Positions 25,994-34,234 of a stretch of 64,000 nt of DNA are shown piece by piece. Below the pieces are notes generated by a model. The model was given only the letters and a program-made list of their open reading frames with translations. It was not told the DNA's origin and did no database searches. Position 1 is the first letter of the stretch. The number at the start of each line of letters is the position of its first letter. A program made the position numbers and the translations under genes. Origin of the DNA: Sulfuritalea sp. (GTDB taxonomy: Bacteria > Pseudomonadota > Gammaproteobacteria > Burkholderiales > Rhodocyclaceae); the NCBI GenBank assembly GCA_016712985.1, contig JADJQA010000007.1, positions 1 through 64,000 of the forward strand, given 5' to 3'.

Positions 25994-28315
25994 TCAGCAG
26001 CGCGTGTCGATGTCGTGGATGGCTAGCGAGCGATAAGCACCCTGGAAGGTGATCAGGAACACGTTGCCGACCTTGCGCACCGCGAAGTTGTCGGTGTAGG
26101 GCCGGGACGGGGTGCGGGTCGCGAAGTCGAAATCCTTGTCGACGTCGATCGTCGCCCCGTTCGGGTTGAGGATCGGGCTGACCAGCTTGAACACATCCAG
26201 GGCGCCGGCGTTGTAGGCGATCGGCTTGGTCTCGAACAGCTCGAATTCGCCGCGCGCATTCTGGATCCGGAACGTGAGTGTGAAGGTGCCGCCGGTGACG
26301 TTCGGATTGATCGTCACCGTCTGCAGGTTGTTGATGCCCGCGTTCACCGTCGCACCGTTGCGGACCGTGGCGGTGATGACATTCACAGACGCGTCCGGGT
26401 TCGGCACCAGGCCGGTCCTCTGCGCGGTCTCGGTCCAGCGGATCTGCTGCTGGTCGATACCCGCCTGGTTGCGCACGAAGGTAACCGTATAGGTCACGTC
26501 GCCGCTGTTGCGGGCTGCTTCGACGACCAGGTCGTCGAAACCGTAGAGCGCGCGCAGTTGCGCCTGCATCTGGGTGGCGCTCAGGGAATAGTCGAGCGTG
26601 ATGTCGGCATAGCCTTCGCGGCGGCTGATGGCGCCGGACTCGAGGCGGGTCTCGAAGGCGCCGCCATTGCGATCGACGATGGCGATCCGCGTACCGTCGG
26701 CGATTGCGGTGTAGCGGGCTGCCGCCGGGTCGTTGTTGAGCTTCCAGGCCAGCGCCGTGGTGAATTGCGCGAGGTTGGCGAGTGTGACCCCGGCAACGCT
26801 ATCGCCCAGCTCCACCTCATAGCGGAGGTCGCGCACAACATCGTCCGCCACGTCGCCGATGCGCAGGCGCCAGAGCTCGTTCGCCTGCGGCGTGCCGACG
26901 AGCTTGACCAGCGTCGTGGTGGCGCCGCCACCATTAATCGCCGCTTCGGCGACTGGAACCAGGGAAACGGAAGCCGCGAGGCCGCGGCCGGCGATGTCGG
27001 CGATCAGCAGCGTGCCGTCGGCCGTTGCGGCCGCGGTGAGCCCGGCCAGCGCCGAACCGGCCTGCAGCGCCCTGGCGTTCACCAGGTCGGCGAAGGCCGT
27101 GGCGATCGTCTGCCACGCATGGTCGCTGGTGATCTTGTAGTCGAAGCTGTAGGCAACGCCGCCGACTTCCAGCCGCAGTGTCCAGATGGCCCCGGTAACC
27201 GGCACGCCGCCGATCCGGATGTCGATTGCGGGCACGCGCTCCTTGCCACTGGCGTCCTTGCCGCGCAGCACCTCGACCGCCCCGGCCGGGCGCAGCGTCG
27301 GCGTGACCGCACCCTGGGCCGTGAAGGCATCCCCCAGCCGGTTGGTAACGATGAGCTTGTCGCCGCTGGCAACCGCCGTGAAGCCGGTGCCGGTGTCCTC
27401 GTTGATGGCGCCGGCGAGCCCGGCGGCAATGACTTGCAGCGACTCGATCTCGTAGGCATAGGCATTTGCGCCGATCGTCACCGTCCAGGTCTCGCCGATT
27501 CGCGACGTCCCAGCCAGCGCGAAGCGGGTCGTGGCCAAGGCCGTGGTCTTGGCAAAGCTGCCAGCCGTCGACGTGGCCGAGGTGATCGAGAACGAGACGC
27601 TGTCGCCCGTGGGGGTGGTGTTCGCGTCGACGATGACCAGGGTGTTGCCCTCGACGCTGGCGACAAAGCCGGTGCCCGCGGCGTTGATCTTGCCAGCCAG
27701 GGCCGTGGCGATTTCGGCGAGTGGCACGGTCTCGCGCACCATCTGGCCATAGCTGCGTCGGATGTCACCGGCTTTCAGCGTGATGGTCCAGGCCTCGCCG
27801 GCCGCCCGGCTGCCCGAAAGGGTCAGTGTGTGCGTCAGCGCCGGATGGGCCGGGGCCGTCAGGTCGAGCAGCGTCGCGCCGCCGCCACGGGTGCCGTCCG
27901 TCAGGCCGATTGCGAAGCTCGCGGTGAAGCCATGGCCGGCGGCGTCCACGCGCCCGGCGGGATCGACGATGAACAACTTCGTGCCGTCGCGGACGAACGC
28001 GGTGAAACCGCGCGCGGTGTCGTCGTTGATCAGCTTTGCGAGTTCGACGGTGATATCGCCGATGAGCTTGCCGGTCGGGATCTTGTAACCGTAGGCGAAC
28101 ACACCCTCGGTGGTGGCGAGTTGCACATACCAGGTTTCGCCTTCGATCACGGTACCCAGCGGCTCGAAGCTCATCAGGCGACTGGTCGGCGTCACGCTGT
28201 CGGCAACGATGCGGGCAGCCGGGGCCACGCTGAAGATCGGGGTGGCGAAAACGGCGTTGTCGGCGCGCGTGACAAAGAGCTTGTCGCCGGCGGCGAAGGC
28301 GGTGTAGACAGGCAC
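25994..28315 (-). CDS. Giant protein fragment 14 (type B repeats and a unique beta-rich section)
   Basis: 773 residues. About five type B units (EGETWYVQLATTEG, GSRAAGEAWTITLKAG, GTSRIGETWTVTIGAN, GVPVTGAIWTLRLEVG, GTPQANELWRLRIGD). After residue ~560 the pattern changes: SLSATQMQAQLRALYGFDDL, TYTVTFVRNQAGIDQQQIRW and TVTINPNVTGGTFTLTFRIQ have no counterpart elsewhere. This part may be a distinct domain separating two repeat fields. The frame ends DIDTRC-TGA at about 26000, where one base is missing; the restored reading is LLTTQESGATARHEALVTTV into fragment 15. Confidence 0.77.
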   Translation of the reverse strand: MPVYTAFAAGDKLFVTRADNAVFATPIFSVAPAARIVADSVTPTSRLMSFEPLGTVIEGETWYVQLATTEGVFAYGYKIPTGKLIGDITVELAKLINDDTARGFTAFVRDGTKLFIVDPAGRVDAAGHGFTASFAIGLTDGTRGGGATLLDLTAPAHPALTHTLTLSGSRAAGEAWTITLKAGDIRRSYGQMVRETVPLAEIATALAGKINAAGTGFVASVEGNTLVIVDANTTPTGDSVSFSITSATSTAGSFAKTTALATTRFALAGTSRIGETWTVTIGANAYAYEIESLQVIAAGLAGAINEDTGTGFTAVASGDKLIVTNRLGDAFTAQGAVTPTLRPAGAVEVLRGKDASGKERVPAIDIRIGGVPVTGAIWTLRLEVGGVAYSFDYKITSDHAWQTIATAFADLVNARALQAGSALAGLTAAATADGTLLIADIAGRGLAASVSLVPVAEAAINGGGATTTLVKLVGTPQANELWRLRIGDVADDVVRDLRYEVELGDSVAGVTLANLAQFTTALAWKLNNDPAAARYTAIADGTRIAIVDRNGGAFETRLESGAISRREGYADITLDYSLSATQMQAQLRALYGFDDLVVEAARNSGDVTYTVTFVRNQAGIDQQQIRWTETAQRTGLVPNPDASVNVITATVRNGATVNAGINNLQTVTINPNVTGGTFTLTFRIQNARGEFELFETKPIAYNAGALDVFKLVSPILNPNGATIDVDKDFDFATRTPSRPYTDNFAVRKVGNVFLITFQGAYRSLAIHDIDTRC

Positions 28316-29190
28316 TGCTCCGGTATTGATGCTGTCGACCAGCGACCAGGCCGAAGATCGCCGCGACGCTCTCGGTCACGTTGTTCGCGCGCTGCACCGT
28401 GTGGCTGTACAGCGACGCCTCGATGCCAGCGGCAGCGTCGATCCTGAGCGTCCGGCCCGTGGTTCGCCCGCGACGACGGGCCTGTTTGGGCCCGCGCCCG
28501 CCCCCGTCGGCGTCGCGCTGCGGTCGGCGTGACCAGCGCCACCGTGGCACTGGCTGCCGTCAGCGAATTGCGTGCCGCAACGCTGGCCGTGCCCGCCGCG
28601 CTCGGGAAGGCGCCCGTCAGCGGGACGATTACCAGCGTGCTGCCCTCGGAGGAAGCGACGAAGTTGGCTTCCGTGTCGACGGTCGGTGTCAGCGCCGTGA
28701 TGCCGCGCTTGAAGGTCACCGTCGGCAGGGCGGCCGTGCCATTCACCAGCATCAGGCTCGCGTCGTCGGCGTTGGCGGTGGCATCATCCGCCCGTGCGGT
28801 GAAGGGCAATCCGCCCAGGGCATTGAGGGCCTTGGCGAGGCCTGCCATCACATCCGCCAACGAGTCGCCGGCCAGCGCCGCGTAACCGGCCTGCGCGACG
28901 ACGCCACCAATGTTGACCGTCACTGCCCAGACTTCACCGGTCACCGGCGCCGCGGTCACCACCAGCGTGGCGCGGACCAGATTGCCGTTCGCGTTGATGT
29001 CGGCGGCCAGGCGCGCGGCGATGACTTCCGGCGACTCGACGATGTAGCTGTAGTTCTTTGCTCCGATCGTCACCTTCCAGACCTCCCCGATGAGCGAAGT
29101 TCCGGCCAGCGCGAAGCGCGTGGTCGTGGCCGACACCGCGGTCCTGGTGAAGCTTCCCGCAGTCGGCGTCGCCGAGGGGGTAATCAGCAA
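28192..29190 (-). CDS. Giant protein fragment 13 (type B repeats; last third out of frame)
   Basis: Same frame as fragment 12. Residues 1 to ~235 are authentic type B sequence (GTSLIGEVWKVTIGAKNYSY, AAPVTGEVWAVTVNIGG, TFKRGITALTPTVD). After ASATVALVTPTAA (near 28490) the composition turns arginine-rich and is a shifted reading. The true continuation is a short stretch in a second minus frame (about 28490 to 28340: GRTLRIDAAAGIEASLYS, NVTESVAAIFGLV). It then enters the frame of fragment 14 (VDSINTGAVPVYTAFAAGDK), so two breaks lie within 160 bases. Confidence 0.7.
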   Translation of the reverse strand: MLITPSATPTAGSFTRTAVSATTTRFALAGTSLIGEVWKVTIGAKNYSYIVESPEVIAARLAADINANGNLVRATLVVTAAPVTGEVWAVTVNIGGVVAQAGYAALAGDSLADVMAGLAKALNALGGLPFTARADDATANADDASLMLVNGTAALPTVTFKRGITALTPTVDTEANFVASSEGSTLVIVPLTGAFPSAAGTASVAARNSLTAASATVALVTPTAARRRRGRARAQTGPSSRANHGPDAQDRRCRWHRGVAVQPHGAAREQRDRERRGDLRPGRWSTASIPEQCLSTPPSPPATSSLSRAPTTPFSPPRSSAWPRLPASLPTA

Positions 29191-29211
29191 CGAGACGGCG
29201 GCGCCCGTGGG

Positions 29212-30228
29212 TTAAATGTTGGTGTCGGTGATGACCAGGGTATCGCCATCGACACTGGCAATGAATCCGCTGCCCGCCGCGTTGATACGCGCGGCCAGTC
29301 CGGCGGCGATCTCGGCCAGCGGCACGGACTCGCGCACCGTGATCCCATGCCTGCTGGTGCCGAGGTCCACCGTCACCGTCTCCCTCGGCGTGCCCGTGCC
29401 GGCGATCACCACGGTGCCGCCATCGATCGCCGTGGCGGCGCCCGCGCCGTTGATCCGGGTCGGGATGCCGAAGCTGGCGGCGCCAAGCACCACGATGGTG
29501 TCGCCGCGGCTGGCCGCGACGAACGCCGACGTGTCGTTGACATGTTTCGCCAGCGCCGCCACCACGTCGGCAAGCGTTTCGTCGGCAACAACCGTGTGAT
29601 CATGATCGACGCCGCCGACCTTGACCTGCCACACCTGATTCACCAGCGGGGCGCCGCGCGCGAGGCCGACGGTCGATCCCGCTGCAGCCGCGGCGCTCTG
29701 GTCTGCGAAAATCCGGGCGACGCCGTAGGTGGTCGAGAAGGTCTTCCCGGCGTTGGCGTCCTCCGTCGATACGGTGATCACCGCCCCGCTCCGCTGAGCC
29801 TTGAATCCGGGAAGTCCGCCGATCGCCGCCGTCAGGTCCGCAACCAGTTTGTCCAGGTCGGCAAGCACCGGTACCGTCACCTGCGTCGCCGTGCCGGCGA
29901 CCGTCAGGGTAACCGTCCATTTGTCGCCGATATCGATCGGCACCTCGCTCGAAGGCGCGAACAGCACCAGCTCACGCGTGCTGGTCACGGCCTGCTCGAC
30001 AATCGACCCGGACGGCGACGCACTGGTCAGGGAGAAGGTCTTGCCCGCATTTGCACCCTCGGTGGAAATGGTCAGGACCGTGCCGGCGGCAGCGGCCTTG
30101 TAGCCGGCCGTGGCGTTGATCTGCGACGCCAGGCTCGCCACCAGGCCCGCCAGGTCGCTCGCGACCGATGCGCTGACTGTGATGACGGGCGTTCCGGCGC
30201 CCGGTGCCGTCAGGTTCACGCTCCACAC
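29212..30228 (-). CDS. Giant protein fragment 12 (type B repeats, ends at an in-frame TAA)
   Basis: 338 residues, with about four type B units (PLTAGDVWSVNLTAPG, PIDIGDKWTVTLTVAG, GAPLVNQVWQVKVGG, GTPRETVTVDLGTS). In two units the last strands read ISTEGANAGKTFSLTSA and VSTEDANAGKTFSTTYG, a variant not seen elsewhere. The fragment ends VITDTNI-TAA. Fragment 13 continues in the very same frame with PTGAAVSLLITPSA. A paralogous unit at about 27.6 kb reads DANTTPTGDSVSFSI at this spot, so the stop replaces sense codons rather than arising from a shift. Confidence 0.75.
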   Translation of the reverse strand: MWSVNLTAPGAGTPVITVSASVASDLAGLVASLASQINATAGYKAAAAGTVLTISTEGANAGKTFSLTSASPSGSIVEQAVTSTRELVLFAPSSEVPIDIGDKWTVTLTVAGTATQVTVPVLADLDKLVADLTAAIGGLPGFKAQRSGAVITVSTEDANAGKTFSTTYGVARIFADQSAAAAAGSTVGLARGAPLVNQVWQVKVGGVDHDHTVVADETLADVVAALAKHVNDTSAFVAASRGDTIVVLGAASFGIPTRINGAGAATAIDGGTVVIAGTGTPRETVTVDLGTSRHGITVRESVPLAEIAAGLAARINAAGSGFIASVDGDTLVITDTNI

Positions 30229-30229
30229 G

Positions 30230-33200
30230 TCACCGGCAGTCAGCGGCCCGAGGACGTCGAAGCTGCGCGAAACCGACAGGGCCGCGACCGGCAGGAGCGC
30301 GCAGTTCGGTCGTGAAGGCCGCGCCCGCCAGGTTGATCACCACCAGGTCGTTGCCCTTGCCGACCGCCAGGAAGCTGCCGGATGCATTGGCGTTGATCGC
30401 CGCCGCGAGGCCAGCCGCGATCTCGGCCAGGGTCGGCAGGCGCGCCGGTGTCATCGGATTGGCGTCGGCATCGAACAACCCGACGAAGTAGTTGAAGTTC
30501 GCGACCACGTCCGGCGGTGTCGGCTGCAACGGGGTCGGCGTGCCCGCGGTCCGCAGTCCGACGATCCAGGTGTCGCCCGCCGCTACGCTGCCCGACAGCG
30601 TGGTTTGGGTCGTGAATGGCACCGACGGCGCCGCCACGTCCAGGGCATAGGCGCCCGCCCCGCCATCCTGGGCGAGCGTGAAGGCCCCGGTGGTGCCGGT
30701 GATCTGGATGCGCGCGCCGCTGGCGGTCGCGGAAAACCCGGCGAAACCGCCCGGCTCGCCGACGGGAATGTCGTTGTGGTCGGTGATGAAGTTCGCCAGC
30801 TTGCCGGCGATCCGGGCCAGCGCCGCCGCATTGCCATCGCTGCCGATATCCGCCGCGAGTACCGTGTAAGCGGCGGTCTGCGTGCCAATCTTGAATTTCC
30901 AGGTCTGGCCAACCGCCGGCGTGCCCGACAGCGTGACCGTCGCCAGCCACTCCTGACCGAATCGGGTCGGGGCAACCGACAGCTTCGGCGCCACCAGGAC
31001 GGCCGTGCCGTTCTTCGCCACCACCAGGGTCGTGCCCTCGGCCATCGCCGAGTAGCCACCCGCCGCATCGGCCAGCGCCGCCAGGCCTGTCACCACATCG
31101 GCCAGGCTCATGCCCGCCACCGCCGTCAGGGACCAGATCTGGGCGTCGAAGGTCAGCTTCCAGACCTCGCCCGCCACCGGCGCGCCAGTAAATGCCAGCG
31201 ACCAGGCATCGCTCGCCGCACCCAGACTGGCGACCGCGCTGGCGGTAGCCGTCCGGCCGTTCGCGGTGGTGGCGGCGCCGACCACAACCACCGGGGCGGC
31301 ACCGTCGAGGCGCGCGATCGTGACCTGCTCCCCGTTGGCCACGGCTGCGTGGGTGGCGCCGAGGTTGGTGTTGATCAGTTGCGCCATCGCCTGCGCGATG
31401 TCGGCGGCCGTCGTGGTGTCATCGGTGACATTGACCGAAACCCCCTGGCCATCCACCGTAATGCTCCAGCTCGACGGGTTGAGCGGTATGCCGGTGAGCG
31501 TAAGCACCTTGGCGTTCTGCGTCGTCGCGCTCACCGTACCGACCGCGCCCGGCCGCGTGACTTCGGTCGACAGCGTGATCGGCGCAGCGGGCACCACGAC
31601 CGAGACGATGACAATGGCGTCGCCGGAAGGCGCGACGGTGGCGACAAAATCCGCCAGCGCATCGATCTGCGCCGCCAGATTGGACGCGACCTGCTGCCGC
31701 GTTTCCGGCGTGGTCGAGTTGATCGCCAGCGACCTGGTGATACCGTTTGCGGTGATCTTCCAGGTCTCGCCCGGCTGCGGCGTGCCGCTGAGCGTTGCCG
31801 TGGCGGACACGGCGACCGCGACCTGCGCGGATCCGGCAATGCGTCCCGCGGGCGGCCCGGCAAGTTCGATCTCGAACGTGGCGGTGAAGTCCACGCCCGA
31901 GCGACCGACGAGAACGATGGTGTTGCCGGCCAGCGTCGCGACGATATCGTTGCCCAGGACAGCGTTGATCTTGCCGGTCAGTGCCTGCGCGATTTCCTCG
32001 GGCGTATCGACGACGACGTTCTGATCCCCCGCCACCAGCAAATCGCCGATGCGAACCGTGTAGTTAATCGTACCGTTGATCTTCAGGCGCCAGGTATCGT
32101 TGCCTACCGGGTCGCCGCTGAGCGTAATCGCGACGGCGCTGCCGCTCGCCGAAGAGGCGATCGCACCGGCCGTCTGCGTCGCCAGCCCTACCACGGCGGC
32201 GCTGGTGAAGGCCGCGCCGGTACGCTCGGTCACATACAGGGTGGAACCGGCAAAGAACGCGGTGAAACTGCCCGGCGCGTCGGCGTTGATGGCCTTGGCC
32301 AGGGCGCCGCCGATCTTGGCCAGCGTCGCGCTGGTGGCATCGACGATAACGCTGTACTGCACCCCATTGACGCTGACGATCCAGCGGTCGCCATCCAGCG
32401 GCGTGCCGGCTAGCGCGAAGCCGGTCGTCGCGGCGTCCCGCGCAGTGGTGGAGGCGCTGCCGAGCGGCACCACCGCGACGCTGGCCTTGAACAAGGCGCT
32501 GCTGCTCAGGACCAGGCTGGACCCGTTGGCCACGGCGCTCAGGCCGGCCCTGACCGGATCGATCGGGTTGTTGAGCAGCGCCGTCAGCGAGGCAGCAATC
32601 TCGGCCAGGGTCGGCAAGCGCAGCCCGGTGGTCGCCGGATTGCCATCGGCATCGACCAGGGCGACCGTGTAACTCACCGACGTGAGTGCCGTCACGCCGG
32701 CAGGATTCGGGCCGAACGCGAGGTTCAGCACCCATTTCTCGCCTTCGATCACCGGGCCGGAAAGCGCCACGTTCGCCGACAGCGCCGAAACGCTGCTGTT
32801 GGTCGAGACGCCGGCGCCGGGCGCAGCGACCTGGACGGCGAAGCCGGCCGGGAAGGCAGCGCCGGAGTTGTCGATGATGATCAGCGTCCTGCCCGCGGAT
32901 GATGCGGCGAATGCTGTCGTCGACGCGGACGCATTGACCGCCGCCGCGATGCCGGCCGCGATCTGGGTCGGCGTGTCGAAGGTGAACGCCACGCTGACCG
33001 GCTGATCGTTGCCGTTGGTGAGGGTCAGCGTCCAGACCTCGCCCTGCGCCGGCGCGCCGGCCAGGGTGACGTTGGCGAGGCTCTTGTTGCCGACTGTGGC
33101 GGCGCTGGCTTCGAAGGTTTGCACGGCGCCCGAACGGGTGATCCTGGCGCGGAAGGGATCGTTGGCGAGGGTCGATTCGATGCTCAGGGTGGCGCCCGAT

Positions 33201-34234
33201 ACGCTGACCGTGTAGCGCCCCGGCAGAGCATTGAACGCGTCGCGCAAGCCTAGTGCAACGTCGGCCAGCGCCGCCGACGCTTCGTGGACGGTGAAGCCGT
33301 AATTGACGCCGCCGAGCCGCACGTACCACTGCTCGCCGGCGACCGGGGTACCGCCCAGGGTCAGCGCCATCGAAGTCGCATCGCGGTTCACGGTGATCGA
33401 ACTGCCAACGCCGGGAGAAGCGCTGGCGGGCGCGAGCACGATCGACAGCAAGATCGCGGGCACCGTCGGCGTGGCCGCGCGGTCGACGACCACCACCGTA
33501 CTGCCGACCGCGGCCGCGAAGTAGCCCGGCAGTGGGCGGTTTGCGTTGATCGCCGTCGCGAGCTTGCCGGCGAGCTGCGCCAGGGTGTCGGCTGTGCCGA
33601 TGACGAACTCATAGGTCCGGCTGTGCACTGTGCTCACGCCGGAGATCGTGGTCGTGGCGGATACCGTGAACTTCCAGGTATCGCCGCTCAACAGCGTGCC
33701 CGAGAGCACCGCGGCCGCCGTCGCACCCTTGATCTGCTCCACGCTCGCCGTTGGCGCGGTCGCGCTGGTGACGATCTCGAAGCTCGCCTGGAAGCCTTCA
33801 CCGGCGGCATTGACGATGACGACGATGGCGCCGTCGGCGGTCGCCGTGAAGCGATGGGTCCCGCTGCCGGGGTTGTCGTTGATCGCCTTGGCCAGCGCGC
33901 TCGCGATTCCCGTCACGGTCGCCAGCACGCCACCGCTGCCCACCTTGGCCTCGTAGCGATGCCGGCCGTCCTGGCCGTCGATCACGATGCGCCCACGTAT
34001 CGGCGTTGATCGGCGTTCCGGAAAGCTCGACCAGCGTCGCCGCCGCCGTCCGTGAATCGATGGTCTTGTCGGCGATGCGCAAGGTGTAGGTGCCGGCCGC
34101 GGCCTGCACGAAGATGGTCTGGACCTCGGACACCGAAGGCATGCCCAGGCCGGTGATGGTCGAGCCGTTGAGGATGCCGGCGCTGGCATCGGTTTCGGCG
34201 CGGTCGTCGACATACAGCGTGTCATTGCCGGCAC
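30230..34234 (-). CDS. Giant protein fragment 11 (about twelve type B repeats)
   Basis: The first ~80 residues of the open frame are a shifted reading; authentic sequence starts near 33990 with RIVIDGQDGRHRYEAKVG. From there twelve type B units run in tandem (GTLLSGDTWKFTVSATT, GTPVAGEQWYVRLGGV, GPVIEGEKWVLNLAF, GTPQPGETWKITANG, GTPAVGQTWKFKIGT, GSVAAGDTWIVGLRT). Units vary from about 75 to 130 residues, mainly by loops such as VGLFDADANPMTPARLP. The frame goes wrong near 30295 after FTTELR, and reading resumes as LLPVAALSVSRSFDVLGP in the next frame. Confidence 0.78.
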   Translation of the reverse strand: MPAMTRCMSTTAPKPMPAPASSTARPSPAWACLRCPRSRPSSCRPRPAPTPCASPTRPSIHGRRRRRWSSFPERRSTPIRGRIVIDGQDGRHRYEAKVGSGGVLATVTGIASALAKAINDNPGSGTHRFTATADGAIVVIVNAAGEGFQASFEIVTSATAPTASVEQIKGATAAAVLSGTLLSGDTWKFTVSATTTISGVSTVHSRTYEFVIGTADTLAQLAGKLATAINANRPLPGYFAAAVGSTVVVVDRAATPTVPAILLSIVLAPASASPGVGSSITVNRDATSMALTLGGTPVAGEQWYVRLGGVNYGFTVHEASAALADVALGLRDAFNALPGRYTVSVSGATLSIESTLANDPFRARITRSGAVQTFEASAATVGNKSLANVTLAGAPAQGEVWTLTLTNGNDQPVSVAFTFDTPTQIAAGIAAAVNASASTTAFAASSAGRTLIIIDNSGAAFPAGFAVQVAAPGAGVSTNSSVSALSANVALSGPVIEGEKWVLNLAFGPNPAGVTALTSVSYTVALVDADGNPATTGLRLPTLAEIAASLTALLNNPIDPVRAGLSAVANGSSLVLSSSALFKASVAVVPLGSASTTARDAATTGFALAGTPLDGDRWIVSVNGVQYSVIVDATSATLAKIGGALAKAINADAPGSFTAFFAGSTLYVTERTGAAFTSAAVVGLATQTAGAIASSASGSAVAITLSGDPVGNDTWRLKINGTINYTVRIGDLLVAGDQNVVVDTPEEIAQALTGKINAVLGNDIVATLAGNTIVLVGRSGVDFTATFEIELAGPPAGRIAGSAQVAVAVSATATLSGTPQPGETWKITANGITRSLAINSTTPETRQQVASNLAAQIDALADFVATVAPSGDAIVIVSVVVPAAPITLSTEVTRPGAVGTVSATTQNAKVLTLTGIPLNPSSWSITVDGQGVSVNVTDDTTTAADIAQAMAQLINTNLGATHAAVANGEQVTIARLDGAAPVVVVGAATTANGRTATASAVASLGAASDAWSLAFTGAPVAGEVWKLTFDAQIWSLTAVAGMSLADVVTGLAALADAAGGYSAMAEGTTLVVAKNGTAVLVAPKLSVAPTRFGQEWLATVTLSGTPAVGQTWKFKIGTQTAAYTVLAADIGSDGNAAALARIAGKLANFITDHNDIPVGEPGGFAGFSATASGARIQITGTTGAFTLAQDGGAGAYALDVAAPSVPFTTQTTLSGSVAAGDTWIVGLRTAGTPTPLQPTPPDVVANFNYFVGLFDADANPMTPARLPTLAEIAAGLAAAINANASGSFLAVGKGNDLVVINLAGAAFTTELRAPAGRGPVGFAQLRRPRAADCR

